Positions 1 through 11,895 are shown, numbered from the stretch's first letter. The stretch is 64,000 bases of DNA from Cannabis sativa (GCF_029168945.1 NC_083602.1:11591850-11655849), one strand, 5' to 3'. The notes: generated by a model not told the origin, from the letters alone. Translations and numbers: made by a program.

Positions 1-398
1 CCAAGATGAAGCTTTCTTCGGGTCCTTATTTTTCCCCAAAGAAAATTGCGACAACTTTTATCAATCTCTAAAGTAATCTTTTGAGGAAGGATAAATAGAC
101 TCATCCAATAATTACGAATCCCCAGAAGAACCGAGTGAATGAGCTGAACTCTCCCAGCAAAAGAAAATTTTTTGCTTGCTCGGCAATTGAGTCTTTTGTT
201 CAGCTTATCAAGAATAATGCTACAATCTGAGGCTTTCTATTTAGTTGGTCTCAGATTAACCCCCAAATATTTAAGGGGAAAACATCCCTCATTTATTTGA
301 ACTATCTCCAGAATCTTCACTTCGCTCTCCTCTTTGACACCCCCAAAGTAAATATTTTTGTTGTGCTTGTTTAACACACTTGAGACCTTACAACAATC
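1..398 (-). pseudogene. LINE (L1-type) reverse transcriptase fragment
   Basis: Read on the minus strand, one frame gives a C-terminal LINE reverse-transcriptase signature. It includes FPLKYLGVNLR, then ILDKLNKRL, FSFAGRVQLIHSVL, YWMSLFILPQ and CRNFLWGK. This is the region after the RT palm domain in plant L1-like non-LTR retrotransposons. At least one stop interrupts the frame (after LRPTK). The fragment begins outside the window and ends where a + strand copia integrase frame takes over near 399. It is a dead fragment, and no poly-A or target duplication is visible for it. Confidence 0.75.
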
Positions 399-2800
399 AC
401 AAGCTTGAGTTCAGATCAGATCAGTGCATCCTTCTTGGATATTCCTCTCATCGCAAAGGCTCTCTTTGTGAAAATTCCAAAGGAAGAATCTACATTGCAA
501 GGAATTTTGTGTTCAATGAAAGTTGTTTTCCTGCATTCAATGCTTCATGTCCTTCATAGGTACATTCTTCATCTTCATTACCTTGTGCTACATGTATTTT
601 TCCCACTACTGTTACTACATCGAATACATTTTCTGGTCGTGCTACTGCTCCATCACCACCTACTATACACAACACCAATATTAACCTATCAACACAAGCA
701 CTCATACGAGATCACCCACCCACCACCCTGCTTACCAACCTACCCACTCAAATAGTTATCCCAGATCCATCACCCAACCTGCCACCCCCTTACCAACTCT
801 GGCATCACCACTACCAATCCCAGAACTATTATTGCCATCCCCTAGTTCCAACCTACAGAACACAGACACTTCTGTGTCAGTTTCTCCTATGATCTTACAA
901 AACTCAGAAATAGACCTACCTATATCCAACACCAATCTTCCTCCCATAGCAACAACCCAGCATGTTTCTTATATGCCTACAGCCACATCACCAACTTCTG
1001 TTCCTAATCCAAATACTACAAACACCTTGGAGTAGCCTGTTCAATCTGATGTAATAGCTCAGCAATTACATGCTACTGATCATGGTGCCTCCAACTCTGG
1101 TGTGCAGCCTGTTCACACAACACATGACTCAAGCATCATATCAAGAATTAATTTACAAAATGAAAGCAAGGTCTCAAAGTGGGATTTATAAACCTAAGGC
1201 TTACCTATCAGCAAGACATCCACCTCCCGAATCTCTCTTTCCAACTGAACCAAGGTCTATTCAGCAAGCTCTCAAGGATCCAAAATGGTTTCAATCAATG
1301 CAAAAAGAAAACACTTCTTTGGTTAAATCAAAAACTTGGATCATTGTACCATATCAACCACATATGCATGTTATTGATAATAAGTGGGTGTATCAGATTA
1401 ACATTAATGTTGATGGTTCTTTGAATACATATAAATCCAGGTTATTAGTTGCTAAAGGTTACTTACAAACACCTGGTATTGACTATGAAGAGACCTTTAG
1501 TCCTGTGGAAAAACTGTTACTGTTAGAACTGTTCTTACCTTAGCTATCACTTCAGCTTGGCCTGTCAAGCAATTGGATGGTAGCAATGCATTTTTAAATG
1601 GAAATTTGCATGAAACAATTTACATGACGGAACCAAGAGGATTTGAGGAACCAAGCAAACCAACTCATGTCTGTCAATTGCATAATGCTCTCTATGGATT
1701 AAAACAAGATCCACGAGCTTGGAATGAGAAACTAAGGCAAACACTGCTGTAGTGGGGTTTTCAAGCTTCAAGATCAGATACATATTTATTTGTCTATGGT
1801 TCAACATCTGATTTAATCAACCTACTAGTCTATGTCAATGACATACTAGTAACTGGACCTAATTCTTAGTTGATCTCTAAATTGATAGCTGATCTAAATG
1901 CATCATTTGTCTTCAAAGACTTGGGTCCTATACACTACTTTCTTGATATTGAGATTTATAGAGATGCTGCAGGTATGTATCTTTCTCAAAACAAATATGT
2001 CACTGATTTACTTGTTCGACTTCAGCTTATTGTTGGTGTCAAAAGCTGCCCCAATCCCACCAGCTCTACTCAAAAATTATATATGTCTGATAGGGAACCA
2101 TTTCAGGACATCACACTTTATCGAAGCACACTTGTAGCTCTGCAGTATCTCGCATTAACACGACATGATGTTGCATTCATTATCAATAAACTCAGACAGT
2201 TTATTCATGCCCCAACTTTCACTCATTGGAAAGCTTGTAAAAGACTACTTCGATATCTAGAAGTACAATTTCACACAGCTTGCTTCTTAGATCGCCAGCT
2301 TCAATGGACATGTGTGCCTACTCTGATGCAGATTGGGCCAGTTGTATTGATAATCAAAGATCAACTAGGGGTTATGTAGTCTTTCTTGGAGGAAATCTTA
2401 TCTTCTGGTCTGCACAGAAGCAGAATGTTGTTGCTAGATCAATCACTAAGAGTGAATTTTGAAGTCAACCCAACACTGTTGCAGATCTAAGATGGCTTGT
2501 CAATTTGTTATCTGAACTGCATATCAAACCAGCTCACACACCAGTCATCTGGGTTGATAATCAAGGAGCAGAAGCTCTTGCAGCTAATCCAATTTTTCAT
2601 ATGCTCGATCTAAGCATATAGAAATCGATCTGCATTTTGTAAGGGATCAGATTATGGCCAAGGAGCTCTCTGTCAGATATGTCCCAGTAGTTGATCAAGT
2701 TGTTGATTCTCTTACAAAAGCTCTCTCTACAGATCGATTCTTGTATCTTAAAGGCAAAGTACTAAAAATGGCTACTACCCCTTTTCATTTGAGGGGGGAT
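399..2800 (+). pseudogene. Ty1/copia pol fragment (integrase C-terminus, RT, RNase H), broken
   Basis: Several frames together give a copia polyprotein. The integrase C-terminus is near 405-560 ([28 protein letters not shown]). The RT N-terminus spans about 1160-1530 (KWFQSMQKENTSL, NKWVYQI, LLVAKGYLQTPGIDYEETF). The RT core follows, with [27 protein letters not shown] and [11 protein letters not shown], where the usual YVDD catalytic box reads YVND. RNase H is near 2300-2460 ([19 protein letters not shown]). Breaks include stops near 1541, 1751, 1868 and 2461 and a frameshift near 2300. The 5' LTR, gag and protease are absent. A G-rich polypurine tract at 2791-2800 closes the internal region. 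Confidence 0.85.
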
Positions 2801-3012
2801 CTTAGTCTATTTTAAGTTAGTTTAGTTAGTTAGTTTTTCAGTTAGTTTCTCAACTAACTTTGTGTTTTGCCTTGTAATTCCTTGACTACAAATAAAAGGA
2901 TTGTGCTCATTTCTTGAGCTAAGCGCTCTGTTAAATCTCTCTGTTTCTCTTCTTTTCTCTCTGAGTTTCTTTTTCTAATTTTACCAATTCTGGTTTAGCT
3001 TGTTAAACTTAC
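2801..3012 (+). repeat. Probable 3' LTR of the copia fragment
   Basis: The sequence directly after the polypurine tract has the short, GTTAGTTAGTTAG-rich and CTCTCTGTTTCTCTT-rich composition of small plant copia LTRs. A reverse-oriented LTR of the same style lies at about 12000-12286. The expected TG start is degenerate, and the right edge (about 3012, ending in TTACA) is estimated. No second LTR is available for comparison. Confidence 0.5.
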
Positions 3013-3458
3013 ATTTTTAGTATTATTTTAAACTAAATAGGTGAAAATTAGTATTAAAGTGTATCAATATTAATAATACCACTGTTGAGTGGTATTTGAA
3101 ATCCCTTAAGAATATTTATTTTGTTATAATAAATAAAAACAAAAACTAACCTCACTACAATGAGTGTACGCCCGTGTGTGTGATGGTTGTCCAAGTGATA
3201 TGGTCGCATACTAAAGAAGAAAAAAAGTTGTTAATAAAACTCATTCGACTATAGTTCTCTTTATTTTCTTTAATTATTAGTGTCAACACATTGATTTTTT
3301 ATGTCCTTTTCTAATAATCAAGACGATATACTTTTAATATATTCTCCTGATCATATATTTTCTAATACTGTCTCTTCAAACATTTATTAAAATTGAATGC
3401 TAGATAAGTCATTTTACTCAACTCAATTTAAATTTACGACTATATATATACTGCTACG
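3013..3458. other. AT-rich intergenic stretch, nothing recognised
   Basis: Plain AT-rich sequence with no coding frame, repeat structure or terminal repeats that I can identify. It lies between the copia LTR and a MITE. Confidence 0.5.
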
Positions 3459-3851
3459 ATACTAAAAGGCTAAATAGCGGCATAAATATTTAAAGTGAAG
3501 TTTGTAAGTGGCATAATCTCAATATTTATTTTTAGCGGCATAAGTACCCAATGTTTGTATAACTGTAATTTTTCTCTAATTTTGTCCGTACAAACCCTGT
3601 TATTTTCTTAAACAGACCACATATAAAGTCTAAATTCTTGATCATTGGGTCTAGACAGAAACATGTAGTATCAGTTACTCCTAAATGTTCCTTTAATAAA
3701 TTTAAAACGGAGTCTGTACTGACAAAACTGAAGAAAAATTACAGTTTTACAAACATTAGGTACTTATGCCACTAAAAATAAACATTAAATTTATGCTGCT
3801 TACAAACTTAAAAACTTTGGGTACTTATGCCGTTATTTACTCATACTAAAA
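3459..3851. mobile_element. Long-TIR MITE, Mutator-type, with 9-bp TSD
   Basis: The element proper is 3468-3842 (375 bp). Its ends are long inverted repeats of about 110 bp. The left end begins GGCTAAATAGCGGCATAAAT and the right end, reverse-complemented, begins GAGTAAATAACGGCATAAGT. Both arms contain the inner block TTTTTAG(C/T)GGCATAAGTACC followed by the inverted TTTGTAAAACTGTAATTTTTC block. The 9-bp direct repeat atactaaaa flanks it at 3459-3467 and 3843-3851. Long TIRs with a 9-bp TSD point to a Mutator-like (MULE) non-autonomous element. It sits about 460 bp upstream of the germin-like gene. Relatives lie at 32268-32859 and, one-ended, at 33926. Confidence 0.85.
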
Positions 3852-4215
3852 TTATAGTAAAGCCCCCTAAAAAACTAATTATTATAAAATTTTCAACAGT
3901 AGTAATATATCATCACGACTCGATTGAAATATTGTTATTATAGTCCCTGTGTTGTATTGTAACACAAACTCATGCCTAATTACTACACATAACAAATTAA
4001 TATATAATATACACAGATATTATCTTGTTAAATACTTATTATAACATATAGTTGATGTAAGCTAGTTATAACATAAATAAAAAAAAAAAAATCAAAAATT
4101 GGTAGGTACTCCCAACTACTCCAGCTCAGGTTTCTTTAACTAGATTTCCAAGTGAATGAGTCATTTTCACTAAAACAGTAAAAACCCCATCATGTTCTCC
4201 TCCTGCTTCCCCATC
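3852..4215 (+). promoter_or_regulatory. Upstream region of the germin-like gene
   Basis: AT-rich to about 4095. Nearer the gene it becomes less AT-rich and holds a short AC-type block (GGTAGGTACTCCCAACTAC, about 4101-4119), a layout resembling the AC elements bound by plant MYB factors. That role is inference; the sequence shows only the motif and its position. Confidence 0.35.
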
Positions 4216-4223
4216 TATAAATA
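4216..4223 (+). promoter_or_regulatory. TATA box of the germin-like gene
   Basis: TATAAATA lies 94 bp upstream of the ATG, in a C-rich context (cccatctataaataccc). This is the expected spacing for a plant TATA promoter with a 50-60 nt leader. Confidence 0.75.
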
Positions 4224-4309
4224 CCCTGTTCGGACCACCAAAGATCTCCAAGTAATTAACACATCACAGCAAAACTTAGTTATTACAACACTCTCTTTTT
4301 TAAATAAGT

Positions 4310-5066
4310 ATGAAGACTTCTCATTTCCTTTTGGCACTCGCTGCATTAGCTTTGGCTACTCATCTTGCTTGTGCATACGACCCAAGTCCTCTTCAAGACT
4401 TCTGTGTGGCGATCGATGACCCTAAAGAGATGCGTAAGTATATCTGCAAATCAATCTCACCCTAATAGAAATACTCGTTATAATAATAAGTAACATTATG
4501 ACTACTGTGTTTTCGTAACAGTGTTTGTGAACGGGAGATTCTGCAAGAATCCTGATATGGTGAAGGCAGAAGACTTCTTCTTCTCAGGGATCAACATTCC
4601 AGGAAACACAGACAATGCAGTGGGCTCCAACGTCACGGCCGTGTTTGTGGACAACCTTCCGGGGCTCAACACACTAGGAATATCCCTCGCGCGTATCGAC
4701 TTCGCCCCCTACGGACTGAACCCACCACACACTCACCCTCGTGCCTCTGAAATCCTGTTCGTCGCTGAGGGAACTTTGTACGTGGGGTTCGTTTCTTCTA
4801 ACCAAGACGGTAACAGACTCTTCGCTAAGCTTCTCAACAAGGGAGACGTCTTCGTCTTCCCCGTAGGAATGATTCACTTCCAGTTCAATGTCGGAAAGAC
4901 TCCCGCCTTGGCTTTCGCCGGCCTTGGGAGCCAGAATCCCGGAGTCATTACCATTGCTAATGCCGTGTTTGGATCTGACCCTCCAATTAATCCTGATGTT
5001 CTTGCTAAGGCGTTCATGTTGGACAAGGATTTGGTTCAGCAACTTCAGAAGAAGTTTGGGGCTTGA
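4310..5066 (+). CDS. Germin-like protein (cupin), two exons
   Basis: Exons 4310-4433 and 4522-5066 join at a consensus GT-AG intron in phase 1 and encode 222 residues, the usual germin-like length. Residues 1-22 are a hydrophobic signal peptide (cleavage likely after CA, before YDPSP), so the protein is secreted to the cell wall or apoplast. Cys32 and Cys49 are placed for the family's N-terminal disulfide. The first cupin motif ([14 protein letters not shown]) gives manganese ligands His111, His113 and Glu118. The second ([18 protein letters not shown]) gives His160. Asn78 (NVT) is a likely glycosylation site. Germin-like proteins form stable oligomers; some have superoxide dismutase or oxalate oxidase activity, but this cannot be assigned from sequence. 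No break is seen. Only one copy lies in the window, although such genes are often tandem. Confidence 0.93.
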
Positions 5067-5516
5067 GCTCAATGGATCCCTATATACGTAATTAATAAAT
5101 AATTGTTAGCTACTTAATTAGCCATTTGTCCAAACATATGGTTATGTTATGGAATCATTATTACATATGCAGATACAGCTGATGGATGGGTTTTAATTGC
5201 CCATGTGATTGATAATCATGGCGATAACAAAAACTGAATGAATAAAATGGTGTATTGATATTACACTTATGCATGCCTTTCTCTTATTTGCATCCTAGAC
5301 CTCATATGTATTAATTTTATATATATAAACCAATGAATTGTATTACTTCAAACACCAAAACGAATACAAACTAACAACACATACAAGAAGGCCTCAACTC
5401 ATTTATACTTGATCTCCTATACAAATTTACTATCACTTTTTCTTTACAATTTTTAATCCACTCTAAATCCAATTTGTTTCATTTTCTTTGGTAAATTAAA
5501 TTAAAAAGAATTCTAA
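5067..5516 (+). other. 3' flank of the germin-like gene
   Basis: Contains the 3' UTR with plausible polyadenylation signals (aataaat at about 5094 and aataaaa at about 5240), then unremarkable AT-rich sequence with no coding frame. Confidence 0.5.
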
Positions 5517-5758
5517 CTGGTGTGGTTTGGTTAGGAAGAATAAAAATATAGGAGTTGGAATGGAAATTGGAATAAGAATGGAATGATTTAAATTGAAAAT
5601 GCATAAGAAAATTGATAAAAAAAAATTATTAAAATTTTTCAAATCTTGCATTAGAATGATCTTTTCTTCTATTTCAAAATGGAATAGTCATTCCACCAAA
5701 ATGGTGGAAAGACCATTCTATTGGAATGATATTCCAATACTTTAAATTGCAACCAATT
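5517..5758. mobile_element. Left part of a MITE interrupted by a CACTA element
   Basis: Begins with a GTGTGGTTTGGTTAGGAAGAAT-like end and is rich in GGAATGG / CCATTCC blocks. The piece just right of the CACTA element (11896-11945) ends in ATTCCATTCCAACCAAACGC, an approximate inverted partner. I infer a small inverted-repeat transposon of about 290 bp split by the CACTA insertion. The outer limits are approximate and no TSD was found. Confidence 0.5.
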
Positions 5759-6896
5759 CACTACAAGAAAGGGGACCTCTTATCCCACTATTTTAGGTAA
5801 CAAAAATAAAAAATGGAATAAAAGATATATTGAGACTTTTTATCCCACTTTTAGATTTGGCGCCTCAAATATGTAGCAAATATTTTTTTTTAGACAATGG
5901 CCTTGTTTAGTAGAACATTAAAAAAAATATTAAAGGTAAAAAAATAAGTTCAAGGATCGATTTTTATGGGTTTGCCAAACAGGAATTAATTTTTTTAGAG
6001 AAACATTTTATCCCGGTTATTAGTTAAAAACTGAGATAAAAGGGATAAATGTGAAACCTTTTTATCCCAGTTTTTCACTAAACAACCGGGATAAAAAGTC
6101 ATCCCCTAAAAAATGCATCTCGCGAAGTCGACTCATACACCTATTAACCTCGACAACCTCCCAAACCTAGAAACCCTCTCACCCAAACCCAGAAACCCTC
6201 GCCCAAACCCAGAATCCCTCACCCAAACCCCATGAGACTCGATCATCCATTCCACAATCGCCTAAATCCGCCAGAGCAGCTGATCAAAATATTAAAGGTA
6301 TATTTTTTTTCTTTATTATTTTTTCCTTTTTTGCATTTTTTCCAGCATTTTTTTCTGGTTGGGGTTGGGTAGAATTGTGAATTTGATATTGAAGTATTTT
6401 GGCATAAAGACCAGATAATTAGTGAAAATAGGAAGGAGAAAAAACCAAAGTAAAAGAATTATGGGGTTGATGTAGTTTTTATTAAAATAGAAGGGTTTCT
6501 TATTGATAAAAGGAGAAAATGGCAGGTTCATTCTCTTTTTCTTCTTTTTTGTATATATTTGTGATGACAGTTTCATATTTTAGTTTATTTGAAAGATCAT
6601 TATTCTTGTTGTGTGTTGGTAATGTACTATGACATATTAAAATAAAAGGGGTTTCTTATTAATAAACTAATAAGCCCCAAGTAGAAAACAATAGTTTGAG
6701 AGGGATAATATAAAATCTGATAGTTTTTTTAATAATGTCTTCTAGTTAATTTAGAGATTATTTATTATGTATCATTGTTTACCTCTCTAGTTCTTAAAGA
6801 TTTAATTTTTATAATATTTGAATGAGTTATTGATAGAATTTTTTATGAAATGGTAGAAATTTTTGCTATGACAAAAATATATATTTATATATATAT

Positions 6897-7305
6897 GGGT
6901 GCACTCTTAATGGGTATTACCCATGAATGGGTAAAATTAGAAAATTTTGAGCTTTTATGCTTAATTTTTCTATCTAATTAAAAAAAATCACTCATTTTTA
7001 TATCATATGGGCTGAGATTGTTCCATCGGTAAAAAAAAAAAATTAAAAAAAGTTTTTGAGCAAGAAAAATAAGAAACGAAAAAGTTGAGTTTGAGTTAAA
7101 TATTTTTGTATGAACATATTTTTGATATAGTGTAAAAAGAGATATTTTTTTATTAAGTAGTTAAATTAAGCATAGAAATTCAAATTTGTGATTTCATTAT
7201 TCGTTATTAGATCAAAATTCAATGGTTTGATATTTTTAAAATTAATATTTATAGTTAAATTTGTTTAGTAACTATTCATGGGTAATACCCATTAAGAAGT
7301 GTTCC
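6897..7305. mobile_element. MITE with about 30-bp inverted ends
   Basis: The left end GGGTGCACTCTTAATGGGTA and the inverted right end GGAACACTTCTTAATGGGTA both continue into TTACCCATGAAT. The flanks are ATATATAT on both sides, compatible with an 8-bp duplication of hAT type but ambiguous in an AT run. It lies inside the CACTA element, so it inserted after it. Confidence 0.7.
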
Positions 7306-8120
7306 ATATATATACTTAGTTGAAACTTTTGAGTTATAGTTATTTTAATAGTCTTGACAATGGAATGGAAATTGAAATAGCTAGGAATGTAATGTAATGT
7401 AATGAGTTATATAGTTTTAGTTAGAGACTTTTAATACTTAGTAAGAAACATTCATGAACTAAAATTATTAATTAGGTGTTTGGTTAATTGTAATGTAAAA
7501 GAAATGGTAATAGGAATACTAATGTAATGTAATAAGAATATATAGTAAGTATAAATTAATTGAAGTGCTAAATAATGTGTAATTATATAAGTATGTAGTC
7601 CCTAGTTATATATTTATTAGTTACTTGTTACTATTCTCACTTAATTTTAATTTAATTTTTTTTAATTGCATTTAATATTGTAGGTTGTGGATTGTTATTA
7701 GAAAATGAATCAAAATATCGGTGATCATTGATTGCTAGCTAAAGGTACATTATTGACCAACAAATTTTTACTAATTATAAAGCTATTAGAGGAGTTTGAA
7801 TATGTTAGATATTCATCTATAGTGAAGTAGATTCTGCGATATAAATGTTTAGCGGTCAGATGGGTGGCAATTATTATATTGTTAAATGCTATTCTGATTA
7901 TTTTTTTCTTGTTATCCGATTTACTTGTGTGCATTGTTAGATAATTTTTAAATTGAGAAATATTGTAGAAATAGGAAAAACTCTTGCCAATTTTTTTTAG
8001 GATTCTTAAATGAACATGTTTTTAATAATTAATTACTAAGCGTGCTTAGAATTTTTTTAGCAAGTTTTAAGTTTTTTTTTTTTAATCTTGTTTGTTAGGA
8101 ATTTTATTTTTATTTTTGAA

Positions 8121-8357
8121 ATGGATAAGTCATGGATGGAGGAGAAGAGAGAAACCCCACAATTCGTGGAAAGATTTAACAACTTTTTAGAGTTTTCCCT
8201 AAAGAATTGTAGCGATCCTGAAAAATTTAAGTGTCCTTGTATCGATTGTGATAATATATCAAAAAAAAAAAATATTACCATGTTAAAGAATAATGTATTT
8301 TGTCGTGGAATCGATAAAAGTTATACTAAATGGTATTGGCATGGTATTGGCAAGTGA
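8121..8357 (+). pseudogene. CACTA transposase-associated N-terminal domain (Transpos_assoc) fragment
   Basis: Begins MDKSWMEEKRETPQFVERFN and continues with FLEFSLKNC, then KFKCPCIDCDN and ends SYTKWYWHGIGK. MDxSWM at the start, the CPCxxC pair and a terminal WxWHG are hallmarks of the domain found at the start of plant En/Spm-type transposase genes. The usual second metal-binding half is shortened, and an A-run (about 8261-8270) suggests a small indel. The frame ends at the junction with copia sequence, so no catalytic transposase follows. Confidence 0.8.
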
Positions 8358-10788
8358 ATCTTAAAATTAAGAAGAGGAACTATATCTTAGTCGATAAGGG
8401 TATATTTAATACTCTTAGACTACACCAAATTAGATTTCTAGACTTGCTTTAGTGCTAAAAAGTCTGATGATGAGATGGTGATTACTCTGGGGGTGGAGTA
8501 GTGATTTTGGAGAAGTGTAAAAACCTATCTGAAGTCTTTAAGTCTGTACCAGAGAGACTGAATGTTAAAGTTGCAGGAAAGATACTTATTCAGTCTAAGG
8601 AAAGTTCTATACATTTTTGGCATTTGTTCCAACATTTATTAACTACTAGTGTTACTTCCTGACTAACGCAAAACTAGTTGCCAAAAAGTAAAGAATCCAG
8701 TATCCCTAGAGAAGTGGACATATAGAGAGGAATTTCACAATTTCAAGAATTTTGTGATTAAGGAAATGTAATGGTGGAGAAAAGATTGTATTGAATACAA
8801 CCTGTCAGATCCTATTACGGAGAGTATACTACATACTACACTTGGTTTGGATATCAAAGTGTTGAGATTATTTGAAATGCACATTTTGTTTTATATTAGT
8901 GCAAGTGGGAGTTTGTTGGGTTTTGTGCCCTAAATAAAACCTATTTCAATATAATCAGATTTACTAATTAATAAAGATCAGAAATAACATTTTATGTTAC
9001 ATGGTTCACATGATTTATTTCATGATTATATTTAATGTATAAATTCTATTAGGTCCAGAACATATGTATTTATTCATGATTATAGTGTTGTCAGCATAGT
9101 GGAATATAATCATGTTTATATGTTCGAAAGTTTAATTCCCTGATGTGTCAGTTTACTGGATTTAGATTGGCATGATAATCAGCGATAGGTATACTTACAC
9201 CTTGGATAAGTGTTATGTCCTTTCCAGGACATTGGCAAAGTTTACCAGTATCGGATGTATGGAGTATACATTGGAAGGAACCGATATTGAACTTTGATTA
9301 GATATGATAAATTTACTGTAATATCTATTCAATTCAATATCACCTAGTTGATCCTAGATCAAATGATCTTAATCTTGACATGATTAGGTTCGATCTCAAG
9401 AGTGTTATTCATGTTCTTTAATTTGTTAGTTAAGCCTACTTTTTGGTCAGGGTGATACGTACATTTTGGGAACATGGTAGTACAATTAAGTGGGAGCGCT
9501 AAACATAGATATGAAATCTATAGCTTCTGTAGGTATTTAGAAGTGAAACGATGATTTCCTTCGAGCTTGCTGAATAGAGATCAATGATTGAGATCTTATT
9601 TTAGTGATTATATTATTTCACTAAAATATCATTTATAGGTGGCAAGTGTTTTAATGATAAAATACATTGAAAGGGTGTAACGGTAATTTTATCCCTATGC
9701 AATGTAGATCATCTATAGAGGATCATTGATTATTGGGATTATAACAGTGGATAATTAATAGCGTATCTATATCGTGGAACATATAGAGCGTTCTATGTAA
9801 CTGAGAGTGCAATTCCAAATTCTATGAGTGGATGCAATGAGGAATTAATAAGTTATTGGATTTACTTGGTAAATTCTAGGACTGCTTATTGGAAGCTCGG
9901 TTATATAGGCCCATGGTCCCCATACTGCTTGTAAGACTCAGATAATTGATTTTAATTAATTAATTATAATTTTAAAATTAGGCTATGTCTAGTTTATGAA
10001 TTTTTCACTATGTTATGGCTTGATTGTGAAGAAATAGTGTTTTGGGGTTGATTTGTTAATTAAGAGACTTTATGGAGTCTAATTAATAAACATTAAAATG
10101 ACAATTTTATTTGATAATTATTTTAATTATTAAATAAATAGTTTTGGCATTTATAGGTTTGAATTGGAAAATATAGTATTATTGAAAAGAAGAATAGGTG
10201 GTTGAAATAAAGTGGCAAAGTCATAACTAGAGATTGGTCCACTATCTTGTACGACCAAGGTTGAATTTTCGCCCAATGTTTTATTCTTTTTTAATCCATA
10301 TAATTCAACCCTGACCATATTGAAGAATAGTATAAAAGGAAGACTATGGTCTCATTATCCAACTAATGCCTCCAAAGCTAAAAACCTAGATGAGACCTCT
10401 TCCTTCTTCTTTCTTCTTCAATTCGAAACACTAAGCCTTTCTTCACACTAAATAATTTCAGCCATTATTGATAGAGTGAGTGCCCACACACATCAAGTGG
10501 TATCTCAATCATAGTGTGGAAGACTGTGAAGGATCCAATCAACAAGAAGGAGAATCAGGCTCAAGAAGGAGAGAAAGAGATCCAGGTTCAGATCTTATTA
10601 ATGCTCTGCTACAGAAAGGAATCAAGGGCTAGAGATCTGAATGAAATGAGTCATTATATTCCGCTGCACCCAATGTAAGGTTTCCTAAACTTTATATGTA
10701 TTTATTTCATTGTTTTAGAAATTCATATTAGGATTTTAATGAAACATACTTGTTAGTAAATCTAGATCCTGGTAAAATAATTCCAACA
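8355..10788 (+). mobile_element. Truncated copia element: 3' internal region plus LTR (8914-10788)
   Basis: The LTR runs from TGTTGGGTTTTGTGCCC (8914) to TTCCAACA (10788), 1875 bp, and ends in the family's characteristic AGATCCTGGTAAAATAATT. It is preceded by the polypurine block agtgggagtt (8904-8913) and by about 550 bp of decayed internal sequence. That sequence matches 17610-18109 (both contain ACTCTGGGGGTGGAG) and ends with an RNase H tail resembling HIEREFHNF. There is no 5' LTR, gag or pol. The left junction near 8355 was placed by comparing the two copies. No flanking TSD could be assigned. Confidence 0.8.
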
Positions 10789-11299
10789 ATATTCTCAAAC
10801 CCGCTTAAATCTAAAATCACGTTAGTCATTGTTGAGATGATAAAGACGTAAGTTTAGAACTTTAAGTTGTTCATTCTAATATAATCATCAATTAATAAAT
10901 TCCAAATGCTTAACTTATAATTTTTTTAATGTCTTTAACAGTGCATATGCAAATATTAGTTCAAATACTATTGTATTTGGCACAAAGGGGCCGCAAATAT
11001 ATCCCTTTGCTTGTCCAAATCAACCATACAATTACGAATGTGGTTACTATGTATTAGCTTACATTAGTGATATGCTTCAACATTCAACTCCTATTACAAC
11101 CATAAAAGAAAAAGTAAGTATATACTCATTTTTACTATAAATACAAACATATACAAGTACTATCTTCTTAATTAATTAGTTTTATTTTTTTTTAATTTGA
11201 CAGTTTGGCGGCCCATCCCAATATTCTGAGGACGGTCATCTCTTACCGCTTCGACAACAGTGGTTAAGTCAATTACTTCCATTGATATATAAAAATTAA
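10789..11299 (+). pseudogene. CACTA-encoded Ulp1-like cysteine protease (C48), C-terminal exons
   Basis: Three blocks separated by GT-AG introns are seen: about 10790-10850 (FSNPLKSKITLVIVEM), 10942-11113 (YANISSNTIVFGTKG, then YNYECGYYVLAYISDML) and 11204-11299 (QYSEDGHLLPLRQQWL to a stop). The YECGYYV motif carries the catalytic-type cysteine of Ulp1/SENP-like proteases, and the YxxDxxxxLRxxW tail is typical of the copies carried by plant CACTA elements. The His and Asp part of the active site is missing, lost upstream with the transposase where copia sequence now lies. Such proteases cleave SUMO-type conjugates in host paralogues; their role in the transposon is not established. Confidence 0.75.
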
Positions 11300-11895
11300 T
11301 TAATAGTCTTTTATTGTATTTTCTTAGACATTATGTGTAGTATTTTAGAGATTTATGCATAATATGCAAAGTGTTATTTAGAATTGAACTTACAAATTAT
11401 TATTGTTGTTATTAAAAATGATGTTTATCATTCATTTTAAATTAAGTTTTTTTTATACATACTCTATATAATTATAAAAATAAAAATTATATTTATATTT
11501 ATTATTATTGAAAAAAAAATGAATGAAATGAAATGTAATAAAATTAAAAGAAAATAAAATAAAAAACCTATACATTTGCAAAATGGGATCAAAATTAAGG
11601 TGACTTTTTATTCCACTTTTTTTTAAAAAAAATGGATAAAATGTACCCTTTTATCCAAGTTTTTTCATAAAAAGTGGGATAAAAAGTACCCTTTTATCCA
11701 CTTTTCTCTAAAAACTGGGATAAAAGGAATACTTTTTTATCCCAGTTTTTCATTAAAAGCGGGATGAAAAGTACCCATTTTATCTCAGTTTTTTAAATAC
11801 CTTTTATCCCACTGGCATACATTCCTGTTTTCATTTTAGCAAAAATCGGGATAAAAAGCCTTAAAAACCGGGATAAAAGACCTTTTCTTGTAGTA

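Larger units (their letters stand above)
5759..11895 (+). mobile_element. CACTA (En/Spm) DNA transposon, degenerate, with nested insertions
   Basis: The left end CACTACAAGAAAGGGGAC (5759) is matched in reverse at the right end by TTTTCTTGTAGTA (to 11895), where the last base has changed from the expected G. Both subterminal regions (about 5780-6100 and 11600-11880) are packed with direct and inverted copies of a ccgggataaaaag / tttttatcccagtt motif, the usual CACTA subterminal transposase-binding layout. Internal remains of the coding region are a transposase-associated domain (8121-8357) and a Ulp1-like protease (10789-11299). A MITE (6897-7305) and a copia 3' end with LTR (about 8355-10788) interrupt it. 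No clear 3-bp TSD remains (att on the left, aaa on the right), so the flanks have mutated or been rearranged. Confidence 0.85.

Noticed and set aside
4674..5072. Minus-strand open frame opposite the germin-like gene.
   Set aside because: Antisense shadow of a well-supported coding exon with cupin motifs.
6897..7305. Operator-like palindrome TGGGTATTACCCA.
   Set aside because: It is part of the inverted ends of a MITE and appears at both of them, so it is explained by the transposon.
8088..8357. Short host gene beginning MFVRNFIFIFEMDKSWM.
   Set aside because: The MDKSWM start and CPCxxC / WHG motifs identify a CACTA transposase domain, and the frame ends at a copia junction.
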